From assembly GCF_002575655.3 (NCBI RefSeq), contig NC_053036.3, positions 163,842,627-163,906,626 on the forward strand: a stretch of 64,000 nucleotides of DNA. The letters run 5' to 3'. The position numbers and the translations under genes were made by a program. The notes beneath the pieces were generated by a model. The model was not told where the DNA came from. It saw only the letters and a list, made by a program, of their open reading frames with translations, and searched no databases. Positions 32,863 through 44,064 of this stretch are shown in pieces (position 1 is the stretch's first letter; the number at the start of each line of letters is the position of its first letter). The DNA is from Aegilops tauschii subsp. strangulata. Lineage: Eukaryota; Streptophyta; Magnoliopsida; Poales; Poaceae.

Positions 32863-34039
32863 ACTACTTCACGGCAAGATAGCCCGGCTCGTCCAGAGCT
32901 CAATTAAAACACTCCGGCGAAGGCCAGGACAGGCCGCACATAGCGGCTCAACCGCTCTCCGGCACACAATCATTTCTTACATTTCCTTTGTAGGTTCACC
33001 TCTATGCCGACCAGGACGGGCGATATGGAGGCAGCTCGAACGCGCAAAGGAATCCTTAGATATTCCCCGCGATGATCATCCGACTATACTCCGGATCCGC
33101 ACACAGCTTCTTCCCCCTGGCCTCAGCAGGTTCCACAGTCATATTTCTTTTTTATCACATTACCTATACTCATATGCATCGACGTACTATTCAAATACAA
33201 CATGTGGATTTATATGACGCTTTTTTGCTGCTATTTCTTATTAAAATTCTTTTGTCAAGTGGCATCCCTACACCGTGATATGCCTTTAAACATGCCAGGG
33301 GCTTCGTTTTACCCATAATACGGCAATAAAGTCCGAACACCTTAACGGAAGTTCGGCACCCCGAACCCATAGCATTATATGCATCAGCTCCGAATCATGT
33401 CTTGGGTCAATAGTTGGGTTTTCCCGGCTCCCATGTTTTGGTACCTTACGTTCCGCTATATCGGCTAAGGTAGCACTGGGAGAACTACTGCGATTGTGTC
33501 CCGGTTCTTCCGGACGAGCACCTCAGTAGAGAAAGCCGAAAACTGACTGTCATGATACAGCCAGAGCTGGTCAGCTATTCGAGGTTGTAAAATCTTTAAG
33601 GATTTCTCCCGCACAATGCCATAACCAATGCAGCGTGCGATGGATCGGTTTTTCTTCCGATCAGGTGCTTATAGAGCCCCTCGTGCGGTCTTCCGAATAC
33701 CAGGGGCTGCGCCTACCTTCCTAAAGCTCCTATGGCTAAGTGAGAGTGATAAAGCCCTATAGTCCGATTGCCTGGTTCGTTGTGCTGAACACCTCCTTCG
33801 AAGGACCCAAAACTGGGATAAAGAGTGATCAGGTTTATCCCGAGCACCCCCGTACTTCTTACATGGGGGCAGAAGCCGACGACTGGCCAACTCTCAGGAT
33901 TAATATATAAAACGGCCGTGCAGGAGGATAAACTTTTATATAACAGGCAATAAATAATATAAATGACCTTGTTCAAACATTACGAAGGACAACATGATCT
34001 GCATTCATGGAAATATAATATCCTTGGTACACAGCTCCG
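32863..34039. other. Conserved non-coding block of P1
   Basis: Lies between convergent gag-PR and the antisense gene. It shares long words with M1 (40590-41280) and M2 (53730-54420), including GATTGCCTGGTTCGTT-type, ACTGACTGTCATGATACAGC and GTTTTCCCGGCTCC-type stretches. No ORF is conserved. Confidence 0.55.
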
Positions 34040-37000
34040 CCGCAAGGTAGGACCCTCTCAGGACACCTTCGTAATATAATTCAGGCTTGCGGTGCTACTT
34101 CCCCTCTGGCGGTCCTTCGGTCATCAGCTTTTCAGCATCCATCTTCCCCAGTGCACCTTTGCGCGGGCGAAGGCCATTCGCGCACCCTCTATACAGACCG
34201 ACCACTTGATGATGTCAAGTCGAGGGCAAGCATTTACAAGCCGCTTCACGAGCCTGAAGTAGCTGCTTGGAATCGGCTCGGCAGGCCATAGCCGGATAAT
34301 TAAATCCTTCATGGCTAGTTCCACCGCCTTATGCAGTTCGATCAGCTATTTCAGTTGATCGGCAAAAGGCACAGGATGATTCGGTGCCAGATACTGCGAC
34401 CAGAAGAGCTTGTCCGCAGTGTTCCTTTCTTCGGCTCGGTAGAATTGAGCGGCATCTGATATGCTGTGGCGCAGTTCCGCAAACACCCCTGAAGAAATCC
34501 GAACTTAAAATTAGAAACATAATTTTCTCCTCAAATACTTAATTTACATGTAAAAAGCCTTACCCGCTGCGATCTTCCTCGCCTCTTGGATCTCCTCCGG
34601 GGCGCCTTGGGTTTCCCCCTGGGCATCGCGCGCGGCCTGATGAGCCTTGGTGAGTTCGAATTCTTTCTCCGTTAAACTCTGCTCCAAGGTCTCGCATTTC
34701 TTAACGGCCTCTTGAAGCTTCTGCTCAGCTTCAATAACCCTGGCCTCGTGCTTCTCACGAAGGGCCTGCTCTGCGACTGCCTTTTCTTCGGCCTTGGCCA
34801 CAACCTTCTTAAGAGCCTCGACTTCGGTCATCATCCCTAGAGAAAATCAGGGAACATATTTTATCATATTGGAAATTTGTCCGCACTAAACGCGAACAAG
34901 GCTTATGCATAGCTTGCTTATTTTCCAACTGCCTTTTCAACTGGCCAAGTTCTTCTTTGGTCCGCTCTAGACTTTGATTCAGTCCGGAGACCTCTGCAGT
35001 ATGCGAGGCAGCAGCCGCCGCAGATGCCTGCTTATAAAAGAGAGATAGATGTCATCAAATGAGTGTTCCTGCGAAAATAAATTTGATCCTCTGTCCGGTT
35101 CTTTCACCGAACAGTGTATCATGGGCTACTATCTATACGATGACATTCTTCGAAACCTCAAAAAATATACCTCAAAGCCTTTTATAAGGCTGATGTAGGC
35201 TTCATTCAGTCCATTCTCAGCAGACTGAATCTTCTCAATAAGGGCACGGTGTTCATCGACGATGGAGGCGCTCTTCAGCGCCGCCAACAAAGCACCCGGC
35301 ACCTCAGGTTGGACAGAGATTGCCGGTGGAAAAGGCATGCCCCCTCCAACCGAGTGGGACCGCCTGCTTGATTCTGGAGCCGTATTGGTCTCTGGAATTG
35401 CGTCCGGCTGGGAGCCAAATTCAAGATGGCCCCCGCCGATGACTCCCATGGGAATCTTCTCCCCCATGTCTCCGGCCCCTGAAGTTTGACCTCCAGGCAC
35501 CGCTTTCACGATCTCTTCCCCCCTCCTTGGCCGGGGTCCTTCTGGGACAAAGCCTCGGTGTTATCCACATGTTTCGGGGAAGGGGCCTTCGGGGGCGTCC
35601 CGCTCTCCATAGCATCCGAGCTAAGCAAATCCTCTGATGAGGATTGTTCGGTGCGGGACCTCGCTGGACTACAAAAAATACGGCTCAGGTCAAAATATTA
35701 CGCCATGATGGAACTGGACGCATAAATGTGTTCGGATTTTATACTCACGAGTTCACCAGGGGCTGGGCCCTGGGATCCCGCGTCGCGCTGTTGTCGGCGG
35801 CGACAGTAGACCCTTTCGGAAGAGGAGCTTTTCCCCTTTTAGGCGACTCGGCCTCCAAGTGTATGGAGGCCGCCCTCTTCTTTCATATACCCGCGGGGGA
35901 TTCATCTTCCTCCTCCTCCTCGTCCTCTTCGGAGGCGGAACGGGCATTGGAGCCTTCGGATATTGTCCCTAAGTGCCGCGGCGACGAAGGCCACCCCGAG
36001 TCTTTTTGGCCTCCTTCTCGGTCGTCTTCTTCGGCACCTTGTAAGGCGCCGGGACCAGCATCTTCGTCAGAAGTGGGACGGCTGGTTCTCCGGGCAGCGG
36101 GGCCAGACAGTGGATCCGCTCCGCCTTCTTTGTCTAGCCCTAGGAGAGTTGTGGGAAACACATTAAGCATTTCCTTTGGGTTATGCGGATAAAATGTATG
36201 ATGAATTACCGAGCTTGCAGGGCGGGACAGTTGGTACCCGCAGTCCTCGGCTGAGTCCGGCCATGATTTGCCGGACTTGAAAAGCACCTTCCAGATGTCT
36301 TTGTGCAAGGAGCCAAAGAGCTCTCGCAGGGTTTGGTGCTTGGCTGGATCGAATTCCCATAGGTTGCAAGTCCGGTGTTGACAAGGCAGGATCCGGCGAA
36401 CCAACATCACCTGGACTACATTGACAAGTTCGATGCTCTTGTCATCCATATCTTTAACGCGCGTCTGGAGCACCAATAGTTCATTGGACAAAGACCAGTT
36501 CAGGCCCTTCTTGACCCAGGATGTAAGCTGCAGAGGGGCTCCGGATCGAAACTCAGGAGTAGCAGCCCATTCCTTGCCGCGTGGCTCGGTGATGTAAAAC
36601 CACTGTTGTTGCCACTCCTTGACGGAATCATTAAAGGTGCCTGTTGGCCATGTGACGTTGGGCATCTTGCTCACCATAGCGCCCCCGCACTCGGCGTGCT
36701 CGCCGCCCACTACCTTGGGCTTCACATTAAAAATCTTCAGCCATAAGCCGAAATGTGGCGAGATGCGGAGAAAAGCCTCGCACACGACGATGAATGTCGA
36801 GATGTTGAGGAAGGAATTGGGGGAGAGATCGTGAAGATCGATCCCATAATAATACATGATGCCACGAACGAACGGGTGGAGGGGAAACCCTAGCCCGCGG
36901 ACAAAGTGAGGGAGGAATACAACCCTCTCGTGGGGTTCCGGAGTAGGGACGATCTGTCCCGCCGTCGGGAGACGGTGGCTGATTTTCTTGGCCAGGTACC

Positions 37001-37079
37001 CGGCCTCTCAAAGCTTTTTGATATCCTTCTCCCGGACGGTAGAGGCCATCCACTTGCCTCCTGCTCCGGATCCAAACAT
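34040..37079 (-). pseudogene. Antisense accessory gene of P1 (Transposase_28-like, five introns)
   Basis: Minus strand in a plus-strand element. ATG 37079 (M-F-G-S-G-A-G-G-K-W-M). Exon 1 37079-36210, introns 36209-36140, 35748-35669, 35170-35028, about 34917-34837 and 34563-34489. Four are GT-AG; the fourth has GC in place of GT (AAGCAAG). Exon 1: P-N-S-F-L-N-I-S-T-F-I-V-V-C-E-A-F-L-R-I, F-G-L-W-L-K-I-F-N-V-K-P. Coiled coil 34544-34834 (E-K-A-V-A-E-Q-A-L-R-E-K-H-E-A-R). C-terminal L-I-I-R-L-W-P-A-E-P and C-I-E-G-A-R-M-A-F-A at 34324-34124, then a shift. A TGA replaces CGA at codon 24, and the C-terminal frame is broken near 34155. 36857-35883 is the longest open piece and reads through intron 1. 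Confidence 0.72.
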
Positions 37080-37191
37080 TTTCGGAAGGCCTTTGCGGGC
37101 GGAGAAGATGAATGCTTGGGCGCGGGAGCTCGAGCGAAGGGGAATGGATCGGGAGGAAGAAGGCGCGGGTGCGAAAGGGAGTCCTTATCCC

Positions 37192-37199
37192 TTTATAAA
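37192..37199 (-). promoter_or_regulatory. TATA box of P1 antisense gene
   Basis: Minus strand CCTTTATAAAGGGATAAGG, about 115 bases before the ATG at 37079 and aligned with the TATA boxes of the M1 and M2 copies. The leader is C/T-rich. Confidence 0.6.
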
Positions 37200-37632
37200 G
37201 GCAGCAGGGATTCTACGCCTCCCCACTTGCCTGGTAAACTCGCTTATTCCCCAAGCGCCGTAATTGATGGCACGGTTGGGTTACCCACACCCGTATTGAT
37301 GAGAATCCCTTGATAAGGGGACACGATCTCTGCTTCGACAAGATGTGCCAAGAAAACCGCCTCGCAATGTGTGCAGTAGCTGGTTGAGAAAAATGGTTCG
37401 AATAATGACCGGGCCATGGCGTGATGTCACGTTATGAAAAGTTGTCAGCAGATTAGATTTGTGATAATAATATACTCTCTATGGTGGTATGTGGAATTTG
37501 TTTTGCAGAGCCGGACACTATCCTTGTGTTCGAAATCTTCTATGGAGTATTCGGAGGAAGAACCCGCCTTGCAATGCCGAAGACAATCTGTGCGCCGGAA
37601 TCATCGTCATTGAAGCCTGGTTCAGGGGCTAC

Positions 37633-38103
37633 TGAGGGATTCCTAGATTAGGGGGTCCTCGGACAGCCGGACTATATCCTTTGGCTGGACTGTTGGACCA
37701 TGAAGATACAAGATTGAAGACTTCGTCTCGTGTCCTAATGGGACTCTCCTTTGCGTGGAAGGCAAGCTTGGCAATTCAGATATGTAGATCTCCTCCCTTG
37801 TAACCGACTCTGTGTAACCCTAGCCCCCTCCAGTGCCTATATAAACCGGAGGGTTTAGTCCGTAGGACAAGAACAATCATAATCATAGGCTAGCTTCTAG
37901 GATTTAGCCTCTACGATCTCGTGGTAGATCAACTCTTGTAATACTCATATCATCAAGATCAATCAAGCAGGAAGTAGGGTATTACCTCCATCGAGAGGGC
38001 CCGAACCTGTGTAAACATTGTGTCCCCCGCCTACTGTTACCATCCGCCTTAGCCGCACAGTTCGGGACCCCCTACCCGAGATCCGCCGGTTTTGACACTG
38101 ATA
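37633..38103 (+). repeat. 3' LTR of P1
   Basis: TGAGGGATTCCTAG...GACACTGATA, so its last bases have mutated. Preceded by CCTGGTTCAGGGGCTAC (37617-37632), the polypurine-tract region conserved in M1 and M2. Confidence 0.92.
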
Positions 38104-40586
38104 GTGTGGGCCCCCTGGCCTTGATTCTTTCGCTAGTATTTTTTATATTTTCCAAAAATAATCTCCGTTCATTTTCAGGTCATTCCGGAAACTTTTGTTT
38201 CTGCACAAAAATAACACCATGGCAATTCTGCTGAAAACAACGTCAGTCCGAGTTAGTTCCATTCAAATCATGCAAGTTAGAGTCCAAAACAAGGGCAAAA
38301 GTGTTCGGAAAATTAGATACGATGGAGACTTATCAGGCATGACTTGGCCCATCCCGCCAGTCCGGTAAGTTTTTCGTATTTCAAGGTGTATCCTTTACTT
38401 GCATACTCAAGGAAGACGTCTAAGCCTCCCTATTCGTTTTTCAGGGCTGGACAAAGAAGGCGGAGCGGATCTAGTGTCCGGCTCCGCTGCCCGAAAACCC
38501 AGCAATCCCACTTCTGACGAAGATGCTGGTTTCGGTGCCCTACCGAGCACCGGAGAATAATGCCAAGAAGAAGGCCAAGGAGACCGGGAGTGGCCTCCGC
38601 TGTAAGGGCACTTCGGACGTGATGTCCGAGGACGCCGAGACCCACTCCTCTGCCGCCGAGGACGACGAGGAGGAGGAAGAGAGCCACCCTCCCCCCGAGG
38701 GGGGAAGGGAGAAAAGGGTGGCCTCCACCAATCTGGGGGCAGAGGCGTCCAAGAAGGGGAAGGTTTCCCTCGCGGACAACTCCGTGTGGGACATCGACAG
38801 CAGCTCCGAGTGGCGCCCCAGGGATAAGCCCCTGGCCGAATCGTAAGTACTCAAAGACGCACTCATATGTTCGGCTCCCTTACTTCATGTTATTGACATG
38901 TTAAATCATGCGCTGCAGCCTAGCTCGTTCCGACCTCGAGCGGTCCTCATCTACTGGGAAATTCGCTGGATCCGAAGGTGATGGACAGCGAGTCCCTTCC
39001 AACGGCCTCCTCTCCCAAGACTACGGAGGATGCTGACGTACTATCCCGAAGGACCCTCCCAGCTCAGGAGGCTGTCACGATGGTGCCAGAGGATGATATA
39101 TACCTCGGCCGCCGGACACATGGGGGAGCAAATCCCCATGGAAACTGGCGATGGGGGCCATACCCAATTCGGCCACCAGCCGAATACAATTCCGGATGCC
39201 AATACGGCTCCGTAATCAGGCAAGCGGCCTCCTTCGAAAGAAGGAGGTGCGCCTATTCCGCTGGTGTCCTCTGTCCATCCAGAGGTACCGGATAATCTGC
39301 TGGAAGCACTGCAAGGCGCTTCCACTGTTGAGGAACACCGTATCCTTATGGGTACGGTGGTTGAGAGGGTTCAGACTGCTAAAAGTGGACTAACCGAAGC
39401 CTGCACCAGCCTTCTAACAGGCTTTGAGGTAAGCGACGCAATTGTATGAAAAGAATGTCATAGTATAGACAGTAGCCCCTGAGACTCCATCCGGTGTTCG
39501 GAAAGAAATGTCGGACAGAGGATCAAACAGTTTCACAGGAGACTAACCACACATGTCTATGTGAATGAGCAGGCGTCGTTGCTGGCTACGACCTCTCATG
39601 CCGCCGAAGTCTTCGGACTGAGGCAGGGTCTGGAGCGGGCCGAGGAAGAGCTCGGCCGAGTGAAAAAACAACTGGTGGACAGGCAAGGTATGTAATGACC
39701 TATTCAGGTATAAAAAGATATGAATTGCTTGTGTTGATCACATGATAATTTCTAGGAGCGGCGTTTGAGGTGGAAACCCTCAAGGCGGCACTGGCCGAGG
39801 CCCAAAAGAAAGCGGCAAAGGAACAAGCCGCCCGTGAAAAACACGAGGCCAGGGTTGATGAGGTCCAGCAGGAGCTCCAGGACGCCGTGAAGAAATGCGA
39901 GTCCTTGGAGTGCAATATTGCGGATCAAGAGACCGAACTCGCCAAGGCTCGCCAAAGCGCACAAGATGCCCGGGTTGAAGCCCAGGGCGCCCTCCAGGAA
40001 ATCAAAGAGGCCAGAAAAATCGCGGCGGGTAAGGCCTTCATTATGCAGAGCAAATATGTGAAGAAGAGGTATCTCTTACTAACCCGGATTTGGAGTTCTC
40101 CAGGAGCGTTTGCGGATTTACCGTGCAGTGTTGCCGACGCTGCGGAGTTCTTCCGAGCCGAAGAGGGGAGCTCGATGGAGAAGCTGTTCTGGTCGCAATA
40201 CCTTGTGCCAGAACATCCGGTGCCCTTTAGCGATCAGCTAAAACAGCTGGTCGAACTGCATAGGGTGTCCGAACTAGACATGAAGGATTTGATAATCCGG
40301 CTATGGCCTGCCGAAGCCATACCCAGCAGCTACTTCGGGCTGGTGAAGTGGCTGGTCAGTGCCTGCCCCTGGCTTGACGTCATCAAGCGGTCAGTCTGCA
40401 TCGAGGGTGCGCGGATGGCCTTCGCCGGTGTCAAGGTGCGGTGGGCGAAGATGAACACCATCAAGCTCGCGACCGAGGGACCGCCCGCTGGCAAGGAGCA
40501 CTGCACGCCCGAGCGATATTTTGATGATGTCCTGGAGGGATCCTGCATTGTGGCAGCGCAATGCTAAGGACATTATTTTTGAATGA

Positions 40587-41286
40587 ATACATTCATGTTA
40601 TCTGTCATGTATGGTGAAACAAAGCTGGTATGTAATATAATGCTTGTTATTATTTGTTATTATTAAAATTTTACCTCCTGTGCGGCCGTTTTGTTAAATC
40701 TGAGAGTTGGCCAGTCGTCGGCTTCAGCCCCCATGTAGGTAGTACGGGGGCGTTCGGGGAGGAATCTAAACACTCTTGATCCAAAAGTTTGGTCCTTGAA
40801 GGAGGTGTTTAGCGCAACGAACTAGGCAATCAGACTATTCGGCTTTATCACCCTCACTTAGCCATAGGAGTTTGACAAATAAAAATATAGGCGCAGCCCC
40901 TGGTTGGTATTTAATCTGGACTAGGGTGTTGTAGACACCTGATCAGGTGAAGGTCGATCCGACGCACAAGGCAGAAAAAATTGCAAAAGATTTTGAACCT
41001 CCGAATAGCTGACCAGCTCTCGCCACATCATGACAGTCAGTTTTCGGCTTTCTCTACTGAGGTGTTTGCTCGGATAAACCAGAAACACAATCGCGGTAGT
41101 TCTCCCTTTACTACCCTAGCCGATAGAGCGGAACGTAAGGTAGTAAGCACAGGAGCCGGGCAACCCAACTATTGACCAAAGACATGATTCGGAGGCAATG
41201 CATATAATGCTGAATTCGGGGTGTCGAACTGTACTGTAAAAGTGTTTGGACTTTGTTGCCAAAGTATGGAGCGCAATGAAGCCCCT
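40587..41286. other. Conserved non-coding block of M1 (distal part)
   Basis: Lies between the 3' ends of the two convergent transcription units. It contains long words shared with P1 (33300-33900, inverted) and M2 (53800-54310), for example ATCATGACAGTCAGTTTTCG and TCTCCCTTTACTACCCTAGC. No open frame is conserved across the three copies. AT-rich polyadenylation-like words (aataa, tgtaa) follow the antisense gene at 40590-40670. Confidence 0.55.
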
Positions 41287-41764
41287 TGTCGGTGTCAAAA
41301 CTGGCGGATCTCGGGTAGGGGGTCCCGAACTGTGCGTCTAAGGTCGATGGTAACAGGAGACAGGGGACACAATGTTTACCCAGGTTCGGGCCCTCTCTAT
41401 GGAGGTAATACCCTACTTCCTGCTTGATTGATCTTGATGAATATGAGTATTACAAGAGTTGATCTACCACGAGATCGTAATGGCTAAACCCTAGAAGTCT
41501 AGCCTGTATGACTATGGTAATGAATCCCTCCTCCGAACTAAGCTCTCCGGTTTATATAGACACCGGAGAGATCTAGGGTTACATGAGGTCGGTTACAGAA
41601 AAAGGAATCTTCATAATCGGTCGCCAAGCTTGCCTTCCACGCCAAGGAGAGTCCCATCCGGACACGGGGTAGAGTCTTTGGTCTTCGTATCTTCACATCC
41701 CATCAGTTCAGCCCATGGCTAACAGGCCGGACGCCCGAGGACCCCTTAGTCCAGGACTCCCTCA
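41287..41764 (-). repeat. 3' LTR of M2
   Basis: TGTCGGTGTCAAAACTGG...GACTCCCTCA on plus. About 11 differences from the 5' LTR by eye. Followed on plus by the conserved gtagcccctgaacctggctt (polypurine region when read on minus). Confidence 0.92.
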
Positions 41765-42183
41765 GTAGCCCCTGAACCTGGCTTCAATGACGAGGAGTCC
41801 GGCGTGCAGATTTGTCTTCGACATTGCAAGGCGGGTTCCCCTTTCCGGATACTCCACAATGGTCTTTAAAAGAACGAGTTCGGCTCTGCAACATGAGTAG
41901 CATATACATCCACAGAGGGCATAATAATTTATAAGTCCAATCCTCTAGCAACTTATGACATCACGTCAGTCCGTTCATTATTTCGAACCGTTTTTTCGCC
42001 TGCCGCCCCACGTTCCGAGACGCGGTTGTCATTGGCACGTCTTATCCAAGTAGAGGTCGTGCCTCCTTATTGAGGGATTCTTTCTCGACACGGACGTGGG
42101 TAACCCAACCGTCTTTTGGGTACAACTCCTTGGGAACAGGCAAGTTTTAAGGCCGAGGAGGAGGCGTTCGATATTCACGGCCT

Positions 42184-42191
42184 GTATAAAG
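42184..42191 (+). promoter_or_regulatory. TATA box of M2 antisense gene
   Basis: GGCCTGTATAAAGGGGCAC, 105 bases before ATG 42290, aligned with the M1 and P1 copies. Followed by a C/T-rich leader (tctttcttctcctcgcttgc). Confidence 0.6.
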
Positions 42192-43670
42192 GGGCACAGA
42201 CCCGTCTTTCTTCTCCTCGCTTGCTTCTTCCTCAACCCTTACTACCTCAAGTTCCAACACCCAGGTTTCAATCGCCACAAGCCTCAGTCATGTCCGGATC
42301 CAGCCGTCAAGGCCGGTGGGTGGCTTCTTCTGTCACAGAGGAGGATACTGCAAAGCTTCGGGCGGCAAGATATCTGACCGCAGAAATCCTCCATCGGCTT
42401 CCCATGGAAGGGCAGGTTATCCGTACCCCCAGATCTAGTGAGAGGGTCGTGATCGTTTCCCACTTCCTCTAAGGATTAGGGTTCACCCTTAATCCCTTCG
42501 TCCGGGGGCTCATGTTCTATTATGGAGTAGATTTTCACGATCTCGCCCCGAACTCTATTCTTCTCATCTCGGCATTTATCGTTACGTGTGAAGCCTTCCT
42601 CCGAACTCCTCCGCACTTCGGCTTATGGCTCAAGACCTTCAAGGTGAAGCCGCAAGTGATAGAGGGGGAGCAGGCGGAGTGCAGTGGTGCCACAGTGAGC
42701 AAGCTTACCAGCGTTGTTTGGCTAAAAGGATCCTTCACAGAATCTTCCGACTTATGGCAGGAGGAGTGGTTCTATATCACCGAGCCCCGTGGTTCCAAGT
42801 GGGCAGCTGCACCTGCGTTCCGATCTAGCCCCCAATTCATCTTGCATCATGGATTAATAAGGGGTTGGACTGGGGATCAGTTGATGAAGTGCGGACTCTA
42901 CGGAGTCGCATCCGAAGCCTCATTGAGAAGGACATCAATCTTGTCAACGTTATTCAGGTAATCCTAGTCCGCCGGACCCTGCCACGCTAACGACGGCCTC
43001 TCCGCATGTGGGAGTTTAATCCAGAAGGGCCACAGACTCTTCAGCACTTCTTCGGCACTACGCACGAAGGAATGTGGAAATTATTTTTTGGGAGACGAAA
43101 ACAATGGTCGGACACCATCGAAGATATCGGCCTTGACTGCAACCATCCGGACACCTTGGTAAGCACTCAACTTCCGAACACCTTTTGGTCAAGCATCCTG
43201 TAATAAGATACTGAGCAAACCATTTTTTCCAGGGATGGATAAAGAAAGTGGAACGAATTAGGTGTCCGGCCCCCCTTCCCAAAGACTCAGTGGACGTCGT
43301 GCTAACAAGGATGCTGGCCCCGACACCGTACCATGTGCCTATGAAGGAGGGCAAGAACAAGAAGACTAGAGGCGACCGTTGTTCCGGAGATAAATCAGAC
43401 ACCGTGTCCGGGGAAATCAAAGTTTCTTCGCCCAAAGACAAAGGTGCAGGAGAAGCGAACATCCCTTCTCCCCATGGCAAGAAAAGGGCCGCCTCCAAAG
43501 CTTGGGAGGAGAAGTCTCCCAAGAGAGGCAAAATGCCATCGTCAGGCGGCTCAGGCTTGGCAGGCGACATCGTCGCACAGTTCCATCATGAGGACAAGCC
43601 TCCATCCAAATAGTAAGTGAAGCAGGGCGCTTTAAACATATCCCGCTCCTTTCTTTTTACCGAAATAGTA

Positions 43671-43674
<4 letters not shown>

Positions 43675-43744
<70 letters not shown>
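43675..43744. repeat. (AT)35 microsatellite in an intron
   Basis: About 70 bases of pure AT inside intron 2 of the M2 antisense gene, nearly doubling its length (140 bp against 76 and 80 bp in M1 and P1). The frames of alternating Ile-Tyr here are not genes. Confidence 0.95.
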
Positions 43745-43746
<2 letters not shown>

Positions 43747-44064
43747 TCGCAGTTCGGTGCACAGTTTTCTTCAGCCATCCTCTTCCTCGGGAGATCTTCT
43801 CCCAGAGATGATGGAGAGTGATACGCCTCCCCCGACCTCCTCGCCCAACAGGGCGGACGACTTCGAGGTGTCGTCGCGGAGGGCTTCTCCCGACCGACAA
43901 GCAGTGCGGGGGGCGAAGAAGACATTACCCGAAGGTGGTCATTCTGTTGCCCTGGGTTCGGGGGCCGACAATGAAGGTCCCGGACTATCCGGTTTACAGC
44001 CGGAGATGATTCTGGAGACGAGTAAACGGGTTCCTTCAAAGGAAGGTCGTACTCCTGCGGCGGC

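Larger units (their letters stand above)
29093..38103 (+). mobile_element. Element P1: complete copy of the gag-PR/antisense-gene family
   Basis: LTRs 29093-29563 and 37633-38103 (471 bp each, TGAGGG...), flanked by a perfect GTGTG duplication (29088-29092 and 38104-38108). Total 9,011 bp. Order on plus: LTR, TTGGTGCTTTCATTGAGAG, gag from 29610, protease to 32862, non-coding block, antisense gene 37079-34040, LTR. No RT, RNase H or integrase. It is the clearest template for the family and is inserted into the A1 5' LTR. Confidence 0.92.
20554..38335 (-). mobile_element. Element A1: non-autonomous Athila-like element without pol
   Basis: LTRs 20554-21941 and 27934-38335 (split by P1). The plus-strand LTR starts TGATAACCCACAAG and ends ...GACGTATCA/GACTTATCA. 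Flanks GGCAC (20549-20553) and GGCAT (38336-38340) form a near-perfect 5-bp duplication inside exon 1 of the M1 antisense gene. Internal minus-strand order: primer site, gag, protease, gap, ATHILA ORF-1-like ORF, polypurine tract. RT, RNase H and integrase are absent between 25052 and 24273 (only 780 bases). Length without P1 is about 8.8 kb. Confidence 0.85.
27934..38335 (-). repeat. 5' LTR of A1, interrupted by P1
   Basis: 27934-29092 plus 38109-38335 (227 bases after the GTGTG duplication) give 1386 bp, matching the 3' LTR. P1 interrupts it just past the hairpin module (29047-29083). A minus-strand TATA-like CTATATATTC lies at 29005-29014. By eye about 30 substitutions in the first 1.16 kb separate it from the 3' LTR. 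Confidence 0.9.
19708..40586 (+). pseudogene. Antisense accessory gene of M1 (Transposase_28-like, five introns)
   Basis: Plus-strand gene inside a minus-strand element. Exon 1 19708-20553, interrupted by A1, resumes at 38341-38364; exons 38445-38842, 38919-39428, 39573-39687, 39756-40028, 40104-40586. All five introns are GT-AG (e.g. GTAAGTTTTT...TTTTTCAG). Residues 1-150: P-H-F-V-L-G-L-G-F-P-L-H-P-F, L-A-P-N-S-F-L-N, C-E-A-F-L-R-I-P-P-H-F-G, which fits Pfam Transposase_28 ('putative gypsy type transposon'). Next come an acidic/basic linker, a coiled coil (39770-40020, A-K-E-Q-A-A-R-E-K-H-E-A-R) and a C-terminal domain (L-I-I-R-L-W-P-A-E, S-V-C-I-E-G-A-R-M-A-F-A). A one-base insertion near 20168 and an indel before the final K-D-I-I-F-E break it. 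Its function is unknown; it is not shown to be a transposase. Confidence 0.7.

Noticed and set aside
35129..35509. 126-codon minus frame in P1 as a separate gene
   Set aside because: It is exon 3 of the antisense gene plus retained intron sequence.
18690..41764. M1 3' LTR paired with the LTR at 41287-41764 as one element
   Set aside because: The flanking pentamers do not match, while 41287 has a perfect CCCCT partner at 58277.
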